Below are positions 42,480-50,707 of a stretch of 56,660 nucleotides of DNA, piece after piece. Positions within the stretch are counted from its first letter, which is position 1. Every line of letters starts with the position of its first letter. Both the position numbers and the translations under genes were made by a program. Origin of the DNA: an uncultured bacterium (GTDB lineage: Bacteria; Bacillota; Clostridia; Oscillospirales; Ruminococcaceae); assembly GCA_905214345.1 (NCBI GenBank), contig CAJMLV010000018.1:1-56660 (forward strand), written 5' to 3'. The notes beneath the pieces were generated by a model. It was not told where the DNA came from. It worked only from the letters and a program-made list of their open reading frames with translations, and made no database searches.

Positions 42480-43373
42480 TTGGCCATCCTGCAAAGTTAC
42501 TATCAGGATGTATATAAATGCCCCGTGGTGCGCCTGTCCGGTTTTTCGGGGCGGCACGGGCTGGCAACCAGCATCCTGGCCTATCTGGATTTCGGCGGTG
42601 CCACCGGCACCTGCAAGGACGGCCTGGCCGAAACCATGCTGGCTTTTGCCACCGAACGCGGCACCCTGAAACCCGGTATGCCGGTGGTAGAAGCCAGTTC
42701 CGGCAGTTTCGGCGCGGCGCTGGCGGTATCCTGCGCCACCACCGGGCACCCTTGTATTCTGGTGGTGCCCAGCAGTCTGCCCGCCTCCCGGCGGCAGCAC
42801 CTGCAAAGCCTGGGCGCCCGCATTGTGGTATGCAGCGGCGGCGGCCGCAAAGCCCTGGAACGTATTGCCGCCGACACCGCCAAGCGGTACAACGGTTATT
42901 ACACCAACTATTTTGCCAACGACGATAACCCTGAATATCACCGCCGGGTGACCGGTCCCCAGATTCTGAAAGCCTGCGGCGATTCCATCGACGCGGTGGT
43001 CATCGGTGTGGGCAGCGGCGGCACCGTGACCGGCGTAGCCGAATACCTGAAAGCCTGGAACAGTATGATCCGCATTGTGGCGGTGGAACCCAGCGAATGT
43101 GCCGCCATCTCCGGCGGGTTCATCGGGCATCACGGCATTTCGGGCATCGGTCCCGGATTTGTGCCGGAGAACTACAATCCTTATGTGGTAGACACGGTAC
43201 TCACCGTGAACACTGCCGACGCCGAACGTGCCGCCCGGGAAGCACTTTTCTTTGACGGTGTCCCCGCCTGCACCAGCGCCGGGGCCACCCTGGCCGCAGC
43301 GGTACAGCTGATCGGCACCGGCAAGTCCACCCGGCCGCTGTGTGTGTTCGCCGGGCGGCGCACATACGAGTAA
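42480..43373 (+). CDS. Cysteine-synthase-family PLP enzyme, divergent
   Basis: The start is probably the TTG at 42480, placed 9 bp after gaaaggacgg; no in-frame ATG fits. The 297-residue protein follows the fold-type II pattern of cysteine synthase. GGATGTCKDGLAETM holds the PLP lysine (where OASS has GGSVKDR), GVGSGGTVTGVAEYL is the phosphate loop, and CTSAGATLAAAV the C-terminal Ser region. The substrate-binding loop differs, however: ASSGSFGAAL replaces the usual TSGNTGIAL, losing the asparagine that contacts the amino-acid carboxylate. The substrate may therefore not be O-acetylserine. The next gene encodes a membrane zinc-ribbon protein and gives no hint. Confidence 0.78.
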   Translation: MAILQSYYQDVYKCPVVRLSGFSGRHGLATSILAYLDFGGATGTCKDGLAETMLAFATERGTLKPGMPVVEASSGSFGAALAVSCATTGHPCILVVPSSLPASRRQHLQSLGARIVVCSGGGRKALERIAADTAKRYNGYYTNYFANDDNPEYHRRVTGPQILKACGDSIDAVVIGVGSGGTVTGVAEYLKAWNSMIRIVAVEPSECAAISGGFIGHHGISGIGPGFVPENYNPYVVDTVLTVNTADAERAAREALFFDGVPACTSAGATLAAAVQLIGTGKSTRPLCVFAGRRTYE

Positions 43374-43398
43374 ACAGGCCTTCCGAAGGGAGTCTGCC

Positions 43399-43806
43399 AT
43401 GGATCACCGCAAAAGCCGCATCCTGATGTTTGTCAGTTTTCCCATCGCCCTTGTCTTTCTGCTTCTGGCCGTTATTCTGGCACCGGCGGAGGAACCGGTT
43501 GCACCGCCGATAGATGCCCAGGGCAACATCACCATCACCTTTGAGGTTCGGCGGGTGGATGAAGCCGGGCGGATGTATACCGCCTATCTGGACGAAAACG
43601 GCAACGAGGTATCACCGCCCGCCAACGCGACCGATGATGGCGGCGGCATGGTCAGCCTGATCCTGGTGGGGTTATCCATTGCCTGTCTGGTCGCCGGTCA
43701 GATCCAGTTTCTGATTTTCTGTCGCTGTCCTTACTGCGGCGGTGCCTTGTGGCGGGTCCGGGGGCTGCATATTGCCCACTGTCCCGACTGCGGACAGGCG
43801 CTGTAA
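43399..43806 (+). CDS. Small membrane protein with C-terminal zinc ribbon, function unknown
   Basis: The ATG at 43399 follows gaaggga. The 135-residue protein has an N-terminal hydrophobic helix (LMFVSFPIALVFLLLAVILA), a ~55-residue extracytoplasmic segment, a second helix (LILVGLSIACLVAGQIQFLIF), and a cytosolic zinc ribbon built from CPYCGG and CPDCGQ. Both cysteine pairs are intact, so it probably binds zinc. No family is recognised. It starts 25 bp after the PLP enzyme gene and is likely co-transcribed. Confidence 0.7.
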   Translation: MDHRKSRILMFVSFPIALVFLLLAVILAPAEEPVAPPIDAQGNITITFEVRRVDEAGRMYTAYLDENGNEVSPPANATDDGGGMVSLILVGLSIACLVAGQIQFLIFCRCPYCGGALWRVRGLHIAHCPDCGQAL

Positions 43807-43869
43807 AGGCATTTCGCTTCACAGAAATCTTTTCCCCTTTGGTATATCCCTTTTTCAAGACGTTTTTTC

Positions 43870-43908
43870 GGCACCTTTCGGGGTATTTCCCCGGAAGGTG
43901 CTTTTTTG
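43870..43908 (+). terminator. Terminator after the zinc-ribbon gene
   Basis: GGCACCTT and AAGGTGC with an inner CGGGG/CCCCG pair form a strong stem, followed by TTTTTT. Confidence 0.9.
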
Positions 43909-43922
43909 GTACGGCACAGCTG

Positions 43923-43951
43923 TCATAGGCACTGTTTCCATCGCATAGGGT
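43923..43951 (+). promoter_or_regulatory. Candidate sigma-E-type sporulation promoter of spoIIID
   Basis: TCATAGG (43923-43929) and CATAGGGT (43944-43951) are separated by 14 bp. This partly matches the B. subtilis sigma-E pattern (ATA-containing -35, CATA-type -10, 14-bp spacing), and spoIIID is sigma-E controlled there. No sigma-A pair of similar quality is seen. The matches are partial. Confidence 0.4.
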
Positions 43952-43986
43952 TGAACAAAACGATCCTGTGTAAGGGAGGCTTGCGT

Positions 43987-44268
43987 ATGAAAGGTGACCC
44001 CGAAGAACGCGCGGTGGCAGTGGGGCGGTATCTGGTGCGCAGCGGCGCCACCGTACGGGCAGCGGCGCTGGTGTTCGGCGTGAGCAAGAGTACCATCTGG
44101 AAAGACCAGACCCGGCTGCGGCAGCTGAATCCCGGGCTGTGGGCGGAGGTGCGCAAAGTATTGCAAAAAAACAAAGCCGAACGCCATCTGCGCGGCGGCG
44201 AAGCCACGCGTTGCAAGTATTTACAGGGTGCACGGCACCGCCATCCGCCCGACTTCACAAAAGTTTGA
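43987..44268 (+). CDS. spoIIID: Sporulation transcriptional regulator SpoIIID
   Basis: The ATG at 43987 follows aagggagg. The 93-residue protein shows the SpoIIID signature: ERAVAVGRYLVRSGATVRAAA, the helix-turn-helix VFGVSKSTIWKDQTRLRQLNP, and the basic helix HLRGGEATRCKYL, matching the invariant IRHLRGGEAT of known SpoIIID. In Bacillus and Clostridium it controls mother-cell genes after engulfment. Its presence points to a spore-forming ancestry or capacity. It is monocistronic between two promoter regions. Confidence 0.92.
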   Translation: MKGDPEERAVAVGRYLVRSGATVRAAALVFGVSKSTIWKDQTRLRQLNPGLWAEVRKVLQKNKAERHLRGGEATRCKYLQGARHRHPPDFTKV

Positions 44269-44286
44269 CACCACCTTTACGGGGGC

Positions 44287-44315
44287 TTGCACAGCCACGC
44301 CCCGGACAGTATAAT
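44287..44315 (+). promoter_or_regulatory. Promoter of the dCMP deaminase-uridine kinase operon
   Basis: TTGCAC (44287-44292) and TATAAT (44310-44315) with a 17-bp spacer. A perfect 8-bp stem, GTGCCGGT/ACCGGCAC (44338-44357), lies in the leader before the ribosome site. Confidence 0.82.
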
Positions 44316-44375
44316 AAAAGCAAGAAACGCAGACCCGTGCCGGTTTTGACCGGCACAAGGAAAGGATGTGCAAAC

Positions 44376-44855
44376 ATGAAGCGCACCGATTACATCAGCT
44401 GGGACGAATACTTTATGGGCATCGCCCTGCTGTCTGCCATGCGCAGTAAAGACAACAGCAGCCAGGTGGGCGCATGTATCGTCAGCCCGGAAAACAAGAT
44501 TCTGTCTTTGGGATACAACGGCATGCCTATTGGCTGCAACGATGACGAGATGCCCTGGGAGCGGGAAGGTCCGCCGCTGGAGACCAAATATATGTATGTC
44601 TGCCACGCCGAACTCAACGCCATCCTCAATTCCGCTCACAGCGATCTGCGGGGAGCCCGGGTGTATGTGACCCTGTTCCCCTGCAACGAATGTGCCAAGA
44701 GCATCATTCAGAGCGGCATCAAGGAGATCGTGTATCTTTCGGACAAATACCATGACGCAGACATGAGCATCGCCAGCCGCCGGCTGCTGCGCATGGCAGG
44801 GGTAAACTTCCGGGCTTACCAGCCTACCGGACGGGAAATCAGCTTTACGGTATAA
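44376..44855 (+). CDS. dCMP/cytidine-type deaminase
   Basis: The ATG at 44376 follows aaaggatg. The 159-residue zinc deaminase has the catalytic CHAELNAI (zinc His and proton-shuttling Glu) and the PCNEC pair of zinc cysteines. The N-terminal MKRTDYISWDEYFMGIALLSAMRS matches ComEB/dCMP deaminases. It should convert dCMP to dUMP for thymidylate synthesis. A uridine kinase gene follows 21 bp later, so this is a pyrimidine-salvage pair. Confidence 0.9.
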   Translation: MKRTDYISWDEYFMGIALLSAMRSKDNSSQVGACIVSPENKILSLGYNGMPIGCNDDEMPWEREGPPLETKYMYVCHAELNAILNSAHSDLRGARVYVTLFPCNECAKSIIQSGIKEIVYLSDKYHDADMSIASRRLLRMAGVNFRAYQPTGREISFTV

Positions 44856-44876
44856 AAACAGAGGGGACGTTTGGGA

Positions 44877-45497
44877 ATGAAAACCACCATCATTGGCATT
44901 GCCGGCGGTACCGGCAGCGGCAAGAGCACCCTGACGGCGCGGCTGCGCTCTCATTTTGGCGAGAACGAAGTGAGCGTAATCAACCATGACAGCTACTACA
45001 AGCGGCACGATGAACTGCCCTACGAGGAGCGCTGCAAGCTCAATTACGACCATCCGGATTCCTTTGACACCGATCTGCTGGTGGAACATCTGAAGGCATT
45101 GCGTCGGGGCGAAACGGTGCAGGTGCCGGTCTATGATTACACCATCCATAACCGCAGCGACAAAACCGTGACGGTCTCTCCCGCGCCGGTCATCATTGTG
45201 GAAGGTATCCTGATTTTCGCTTCCGCCGAGTTGTGCGACATGATGGACCTGAAGGTATTTGTGGACACCGATGCCGATGTGCGTATCCTGCGGCGCATTG
45301 TGCGGGATGTAAAATCCCGCGGGCGGACGCTGGACAGCGTGGTGACCCAGTATCTGACCACCGTAAAACCCATGCACGAACAGTTCGTGGACCCCAGCAA
45401 GCGCAAGGCCGACCTGATCGTGCCGGAAGGCGGCCACAACAAGGTTGCCCTGGATATGCTGATCAAGTGGGTCAGCAACCATCTGCAGGCCGACTGA
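44877..45497 (+). CDS. udk: Uridine kinase
   Basis: The ATG at 44877 lies 9 bp after gagggga; an in-frame TTG two codons earlier is too close to that site. The 206-residue kinase begins MKTTIIGIAGGTGSGKST (Walker A), followed by INHDSYYK, the NYDHPDSFD substrate region and VPVYDYTIHNR. The VEGILIFAS and RDVKSRGRTLDSV segments are also typical. It phosphorylates uridine and cytidine in salvage. Confidence 0.95.
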   Translation: MKTTIIGIAGGTGSGKSTLTARLRSHFGENEVSVINHDSYYKRHDELPYEERCKLNYDHPDSFDTDLLVEHLKALRRGETVQVPVYDYTIHNRSDKTVTVSPAPVIIVEGILIFASAELCDMMDLKVFVDTDADVRILRRIVRDVKSRGRTLDSVVTQYLTTVKPMHEQFVDPSKRKADLIVPEGGHNKVALDMLIKWVSNHLQAD

Positions 45498-45506
45498 CAG
45501 CAAACA

Positions 45507-45546
45507 AAAAGCCCGACGCCGAATTTCCGGCACCGGGCTTTTTTAT
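45507..45546 (+). terminator. Terminator after udk (bidirectional)
   Basis: AAAAGCCCG and CGGGCTTTT flank an inner GCCG/CGGC pair. T and A tracts on both sides allow it to serve the convergent serine-hydrolase gene as well. Confidence 0.88.
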
Positions 45547-45560
45547 AGTGCAAAAACGAT

Positions 45561-46598
45561 TCAGGCGGATTCCTGGGCGTAGATCAGTTGTCCCAGTTCC
45601 TGCATGGCAGCCACAACCGCCGGCGGGAAATCCACATTCTGGTCCCCCTGGTCGGTCATGCAGCAAAGGATGTAGGGATGTTCGGCATACACGATGGCCA
45701 GATCATGGAAGGCATAGTCCCAGCTGCCGTATTTTTTGGCCGCCTCAATGCCTTCCGGGATATACAGCGCCGTGTGTTCGGCATCCAGGAAGCAATCCAT
45801 CAGCTGGAGCGCCGTGCTTGTCTCCGTATCGAAATACTCGTACAGCGCCTGCATGAGCAATCCGGCGTCCTCCACGTTCATGATGCCCTGGATACCATCC
45901 TCCGCCGTCATGGAACAGGAGTAAGCCGCATGGAAGCCCAAGTTATAGAGAAAATCGCAGAAGCCGGTTTCCTCGCTGCCGGGCCAGGTGGCTACCAGCA
46001 TATCCATGGCGTTGTTGTCGCTGACCGTGATCATGGCATACATCACATCCCATGCCGGAATCACGGCACATCCGTCGTATACACTCAGTTTGGTGCCTTC
46101 CAGGGTGCCAAAAGAGAAGGGATTATTCACGTTGCCTTCCATATCCAGCACGCCCTGTTCAGCCTGCTGGCAAAGCCAAAGGGCATAAGCCGCCTTGAGT
46201 GTACTGGCAGGATAATATTCGGTCTCCTCATTATATGTATAGATCTCGCCGGTTTCCAGGTCCTGGGCATATACCGAAAAGCCGCTGGGCTGCTGTGCAC
46301 AAAAAGCATCCAGTGTGGCCGTGTCCCACCCGGCAAAGGATGCCGGTTCCAGGACCGGCGAAGGTTGCGCCGTTGCCGGAACTTCCGGCGCGGGTACATC
46401 CGCGGCTTCGGGTTCAGCTTCCAGCGGTGCCTCTGTGGCCACGACCTCGGCGTCCATCCCCGTGCCATCTCCCTGCGCACGCATATCGGACCGCAGTACC
46501 GGCTGCATGGCATACGCTGCAAAGCACAACACGATCCCCGCCGCCGTCAGGCTGAGCAAAGCCACGCCTGCCCGGCGTCGTCTGGTCTTTGTTGCCAT
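45561..46598 (-). CDS. Secreted class A beta-lactamase-fold serine hydrolase
   Basis: The ATG at 46598 follows ggaagtgg. The 345-residue protein has a basic N-terminus and one membrane helix (VALLSLTAAGIVLCFAAYA), a Pro/Ala/Glu-rich spacer to about residue 95, then a serine-hydrolase domain. Ser132-x-x-Lys135 (PASTLK) and VSDNNAMD supply the SxxK and SDN motifs. KKYGSWDYAFHD near the end is the likely KTG-like strand. The class A omega-loop Glu is not obvious. It may be a beta-lactamase, but a penicillin-interacting or peptidoglycan-acting hydrolase is at least as likely. Confidence 0.8.
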   Translation of the reverse strand: MATKTRRRRAGVALLSLTAAGIVLCFAAYAMQPVLRSDMRAQGDGTGMDAEVVATEAPLEAEPEAADVPAPEVPATAQPSPVLEPASFAGWDTATLDAFCAQQPSGFSVYAQDLETGEIYTYNEETEYYPASTLKAAYALWLCQQAEQGVLDMEGNVNNPFSFGTLEGTKLSVYDGCAVIPAWDVMYAMITVSDNNAMDMLVATWPGSEETGFCDFLYNLGFHAAYSCSMTAEDGIQGIMNVEDAGLLMQALYEYFDTETSTALQLMDCFLDAEHTALYIPEGIEAAKKYGSWDYAFHDLAIVYAEHPYILCCMTDQGDQNVDFPPAVVAAMQELGQLIYAQESA

Positions 46599-46722
46599 TG
46601 ATTCCACTTCCTTCTGCACCAATACCTCTACATTTTACTGCAACCTGTGTTGCATAACAAGAATGATCCCCTTTTGTATCGATTCTGTTTGCGAAATGTG
46701 TCTATTTGGTGCAATCTGCCGC

Positions 46723-46759
46723 AAAACGCCCCACCGGCGGGTACCCGGTGGGGCGTTTG
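46723..46759 (-). terminator. Terminator of the glycogen operon
   Basis: AAACGCCCCACCGG and CCGGTGGGGCGTTT form a 14-bp stem with A and T tracts on either side, 23 bp after the glgA stop. Confidence 0.9.
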
Positions 46760-46781
46760 TTCATTCAGGCAAGGGCATATT

Positions 46782-48200
46782 TTACCAGAGGTTCACGACT
46801 TCATTATACAGGCCCTCGTAGCTCTTGGCAGAGTTGGACCAACTGAAGTCACATTCCATGGCGCGGCGGACCAGAATGGGCCAGCCCTCTTTCTGCCAGT
46901 AGCCTTCCTTGGCGCGCCAGCAGGCTTCGTACAACTCATGGGCGTTGTAGTTGGCGAAGGTAAAGCCATTGCCGTAACCGTCGCCGGAGTCGTGGATGGA
47001 GTCACGCAAACCGCCGGTCTCACGCACAACGGGGATGGTGCCGTAACGGCAGGAAACCATCTGGGCCAAACCGCAGGGCTCCGAACGGGAAGGCATCAGG
47101 AAGATGTCGGCGCCGGAATAGATGCGCTGGGCCAGTTTGGCATTAAAGCCGATGTACACACCCACACGGCCGGGATGCCGCGCGCAGAGTTCATTGAAGA
47201 AGTTCTCGTACTGGGCTTCGCCGGAGCCGAGAATGACCAGTTCAATCCCCTGCTGCAGCAGACCTTCGGCAATGGAGCGGACCAGGTCCACGCCCTTATG
47301 GCCCACCAGACGGGTGACCATGGCCATGACCGGGCTGCCGTCCTTGTGCAGGCCCATTTCATCCTGCAGGGCGGCCTTGCAGGCAGCCTTGCCTTCCTGG
47401 AAGGTATTCACATCGTAGTTCTTGACGATGTCGGGGTCCGTAGCCGGGTTGAACACGTCCACATCAATGCCGTTCAGGATGCCGCACAGTTTATACTGCT
47501 TCTGACGCAGCAGGCCGTCCAGGCCATGGCTGAACCAGGGGTCCAGGATCTCCTGGGCATAGGTGGGGCTGACGGTGGTGACCTTATCGGCGGTTTCGAT
47601 GGCGCCCTTCATGAAGTTGGCGCAGCCGTCGTATTCCACCACATGGGCATCCCGGTTGCCGATACCGCAGGTATCTTCCAGAATATCCAGGCCGTACTTG
47701 CCCTGATAAGCGATGTTGTGGATGGTGAACACCGTCTTGATGCGGTTGAACTTGTCCAGATGCCGGTAATACAGGTTCAGATACACCGGGGTCAGAGCCG
47801 TCTGCCAGTCGTTGCAGTTGATGATGTCAGGCTCAAAATCGGTGTAGAACAGCATTTCCAGAATGGCACGGGCAAAGAACGCAAAGCGTTCGCCGTCATC
47901 ATAGAAGCCGTACAGGCCGCTGCGCTTGAAGTAGTATTCGTTGTCGATGAAGTAGAAGGTGACGCCGTCGCGCTCGGCCTTGAACAGACCGCAATACTGG
48001 CTGCGCCAACCCACAGGCACGCTGAAATTGGTGACGTAGGTCAGGGTATCCTTGTACTTCAGATCGTTATACAGGGGCAGGACCACACGGCAGTCGATGC
48101 CGTCACGGACAAGGGCCTTGGGCAGAGCGCCGGCCACGTCGGCCAGACCACCAGATTTGGCAAACGGGGCTGCTTCGCTGGCTGCATACAAAATTCTCAT
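46782..48200 (-). CDS. glgA: Glycogen synthase (ADP-glucose type)
   Basis: The 472-residue GT5 enzyme elongates alpha-1,4-glucan from ADP-glucose. The N-terminal KSGGLADVAGALPKAL corresponds to the KxGGL donor-binding motif, followed by TVFTIHNIAYQG and TTVSPTYAQEIL. The C-terminal half has MVTRLVGHKGVDLV and PSRSEPCGLAQM. It is the last gene of glgBCDA. It begins 126 bp after glgD, with a hairpin in the gap. Confidence 0.95.
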   Translation of the reverse strand: MRILYAASEAAPFAKSGGLADVAGALPKALVRDGIDCRVVLPLYNDLKYKDTLTYVTNFSVPVGWRSQYCGLFKAERDGVTFYFIDNEYYFKRSGLYGFYDDGERFAFFARAILEMLFYTDFEPDIINCNDWQTALTPVYLNLYYRHLDKFNRIKTVFTIHNIAYQGKYGLDILEDTCGIGNRDAHVVEYDGCANFMKGAIETADKVTTVSPTYAQEILDPWFSHGLDGLLRQKQYKLCGILNGIDVDVFNPATDPDIVKNYDVNTFQEGKAACKAALQDEMGLHKDGSPVMAMVTRLVGHKGVDLVRSIAEGLLQQGIELVILGSGEAQYENFFNELCARHPGRVGVYIGFNAKLAQRIYSGADIFLMPSRSEPCGLAQMVSCRYGTIPVVRETGGLRDSIHDSGDGYGNGFTFANYNAHELYEACWRAKEGYWQKEGWPILVRRAMECDFSWSNSAKSYEGLYNEVVNLW

Positions 48201-48247
48201 GGTAGCCTCCTTGCGGATATATCACGCGCGGTGCGCGGATCTGTAAA

Positions 48248-48276
48248 AAGAAAGGGCGGGAGACTCCCCCGCCCTC
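48248..48276 (-). terminator. Hairpin between glgD and glgA
   Basis: AGGGCGGG and CCCGCCCT form a GC-rich stem with a short loop, followed on the minus strand by TTTCTTTTT. It probably attenuates glgA relative to the upstream genes. Confidence 0.7.
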
Positions 48277-48326
48277 TCAATCAGGCGCGGCCGCCGGGGA
48301 GATGTGGCAGCCCGCCTTTTTGAGCA

Positions 48327-49454
48327 TCAAACCGTGTGGTTCTTTGCGACGAACACCGGGAACGAATCGGTGCCGCAGAGCTGCTTGCCGGTGGTGATGT
48401 GGACATTCTTGTCCGTCACAACATACTCGACAGAGCAGTTTTCTTCCACAATGGTATCCTGCATGAGCACGCAGTTCTTGACCACGGCGCCCTTCTTGAC
48501 AACGCAGCCGCGGAACAGCACGCTGTTCTCCACTTCGCCTTCGATGACGCAGCCGTCAGCCAGCAGGCTGTTCTTGACCTTGCTGCCTTCAATGTAGCGG
48601 GTGGGGTTGTCGTCGCGGATCTTGGTGTAGATGGGGTTGGCCGCATCAAACAGCTGATCCACGTTGCCGGCCTGCAGAAGGCGCATATTCTCATCAAAAT
48701 AGCTCTTCATATCGGCCAGACGGGCGGCATAGCCGGTAAATTCATAGGCCTGAACATTCAGCAGGCTGAGGTTGCGGGCCAGGATGTCCCGCTCAAAGTA
48801 GACCAGACCGCGGACGGCAGCGTCACGCACCAGCTGGATCAGGCTTTCGCGCTCGATGACGTACAGGTTCATGGACAGATTCTGCATACCGGGGCGATAG
48901 TCGTTGGACAGCAACTCGGTCACACGGCCGTTGGCATCCATACGGATGGTGTAGTTATCATTGCGGGCGCCGTCGGGAATTTCGGTGCGGTTGTAGACCA
49001 TGGTCACATCGGCGCCGCTGTTCACGTGAGCTTCCAGCAGTTTGTTGAAGTTGAAGTTCATCGCGATGTTGGAGTCGGCCAGGATGACATAGCGCTCTTT
49101 CTGCGCAGCCAGCCAGGACAGCACGCTGGCCAGAGCATCCACACGGCCGGAATACAGCTTGATGCTGCGCTCCGCAAAGGGCGGGATGATGTTCAGGCCG
49201 CCGCGCTTGCGGGTCAGGTCCCATTCACGGCCGGCACCCAGGTGGTCCATCAGGGAGTGGTAGTTCTTACGCACGATGATCGAAACATTGTCCACGCCGG
49301 AGTTGGCCATGTTGGACAGGGTAAAGTCGATCATGCGGTAACGGCCCGCAAACGGGATGGAGGCCATCGTGCGCTCCGCCACCAGTTCGGGGACAAGGTT
49401 ATCATAAGAGTTGGCGAAAATCACGCCCAGAGCGTTCGCGTTGCTGCTTACCAT
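48327..49454 (-). CDS. glgD: GlgD, regulatory subunit-like ADP-glucose pyrophosphorylase
   Basis: A 375-residue relative of GlgC with an N-terminal nucleotidyltransferase-like domain (IPFAGRYRMIDFTLSNMANSG) and C-terminal left-handed beta-helix repeats (VIEGEVENSVLFRGCVV). The GGxGxRL pyrophosphorylase loop at the N-terminus is replaced by ALGVIFANSYDN, so it is likely catalytically poor and acts with GlgC, as in Bacillus-type GlgC/GlgD enzymes. The start overlaps the glgC end by 7 bp. Confidence 0.93.
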   Translation of the reverse strand: MVSSNANALGVIFANSYDNLVPELVAERTMASIPFAGRYRMIDFTLSNMANSGVDNVSIIVRKNYHSLMDHLGAGREWDLTRKRGGLNIIPPFAERSIKLYSGRVDALASVLSWLAAQKERYVILADSNIAMNFNFNKLLEAHVNSGADVTMVYNRTEIPDGARNDNYTIRMDANGRVTELLSNDYRPGMQNLSMNLYVIERESLIQLVRDAAVRGLVYFERDILARNLSLLNVQAYEFTGYAARLADMKSYFDENMRLLQAGNVDQLFDAANPIYTKIRDDNPTRYIEGSKVKNSLLADGCVIEGEVENSVLFRGCVVKKGAVVKNCVLMQDTIVEENCSVEYVVTDKNVHITTGKQLCGTDSFPVFVAKNHTV

Positions 49455-50671
49455 TGTTCCTCACCATCCTTTACATCATTGGAAACCATCGCCTTGGGGC
49501 CGACAGTGGCGCCCTTGCCAACCTTGACACCGGCGCCCAGGGTAGCCACATCGCCGGGTTCGGCAATGTTCAGACCGCCTTCGGGCATCTTGCCCACGGT
49601 TGCGCCTTCTTCAATGGTGCAGTTTTCGGCCACGATGCAGTGTGCCACGGTAGCGCCGGCCTTGATGACCGTGCCGCCCATGACCACAGCGGCTTCGACC
49701 GTTGCGCCCTTTTCGACCACAACGCCCGGGAAGAGGATGGAGTTCTTGACGGTACCGTTGACCTTGCAGCCTTCGGTGACCATGGAGTTGACGATGTCGG
49801 CGTCCGGGCCAACCTGCTGGCAGGGACGGCCGGAGTTGCGGGAGTAGATCTTCCAGTTTTCGTCAAACAGGTTGATGCCGGAATGAGAGGGGTCCAGCAC
49901 CTCCATGTTGGCCTGCCACAGAGAAGAGATGGTTCCGACGTCTTTCCAGTAGCCGCTGAAGCGATAGGCGTACATACGGCGGCCGTCCTTGAGCAGGGCG
50001 GGAATGACGTTCTTGCCGAAGTCGTTCTCGGAGTTGGGGTCGGCCTCGTCGGCGATCAGGTAAGCCTTGAGCACATCCCAGTTGAAAATGTAGATGCCCA
50101 TGGAAGCCAGGTTGGACTTGGGTTCTTTCGGCTTTTCCTGGAATTCGCTGATACGGTCGTCATTGTCGGTGACCATCAGGCCGAAGCGGGACGCTTCGCT
50201 CCATGGCACTTCCATGACCGCAACGCTGAACTCGGCGTTCTTTTCCTTATGGAAACGCAGGAAGTCGCTGTAATCCTGCTTGCAGATCTGGTCGCCGGAC
50301 AGGATGATGACATACTGCGGATCATACCGGTCGATGAAGGAAATATTCTGGTAGATAGCGTTGGCCGTGCCTTTGTACCAGTCGGAACCGCTGGCCCGCT
50401 GATAGGGGGGCAGGACATGCACGCCGCCATGCAGGCGGTCAAGGTCCCAGGGCTGGCCGTTGCCGATGTACTCGTTCAAAACCAGCGGCTGATACTGGGT
50501 GAGGATGCCCACCGTGTCAATATCGGAATTGACACAGTTGGACAGCGGGAAGTCGATGATACGGTACTTTCCGCCAAAGGGCACCGCCGGCTTGGCCAGC
50601 TTCTGGGTCAGCGCATACAGGCGTGAGCCTTGTCCGCCGGCCAGGATCATTGCGATCATTTCTTTTGCCAT
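49448..50671 (-). CDS. glgC: Glucose-1-phosphate adenylyltransferase
   Basis: The 407-residue enzyme makes ADP-glucose, the committed glycogen step. Motifs are ILAGGQGSRLYALT near the N-terminus, FGGKYRIIDFPLSNCVNS, ILSGDQICKQDY and the FQEKPKEPKSNLASMGIYIF glucose-1-phosphate site. Hexapeptide repeats fill the C-terminal part. It lies 36 bp after glgB and overlaps glgD, implying coupled translation of the two subunits. Confidence 0.95.
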   Translation of the reverse strand: MAKEMIAMILAGGQGSRLYALTQKLAKPAVPFGGKYRIIDFPLSNCVNSDIDTVGILTQYQPLVLNEYIGNGQPWDLDRLHGGVHVLPPYQRASGSDWYKGTANAIYQNISFIDRYDPQYVIILSGDQICKQDYSDFLRFHKEKNAEFSVAVMEVPWSEASRFGLMVTDNDDRISEFQEKPKEPKSNLASMGIYIFNWDVLKAYLIADEADPNSENDFGKNVIPALLKDGRRMYAYRFSGYWKDVGTISSLWQANMEVLDPSHSGINLFDENWKIYSRNSGRPCQQVGPDADIVNSMVTEGCKVNGTVKNSILFPGVVVEKGATVEAAVVMGGTVIKAGATVAHCIVAENCTIEEGATVGKMPEGGLNIAEPGDVATLGAGVKVGKGATVGPKAMVSNDVKDGEEQW

Positions 50672-50707
50672 AATGTTTCTCCCCTTAAATATGGTATTTG
50701 CATTGGA

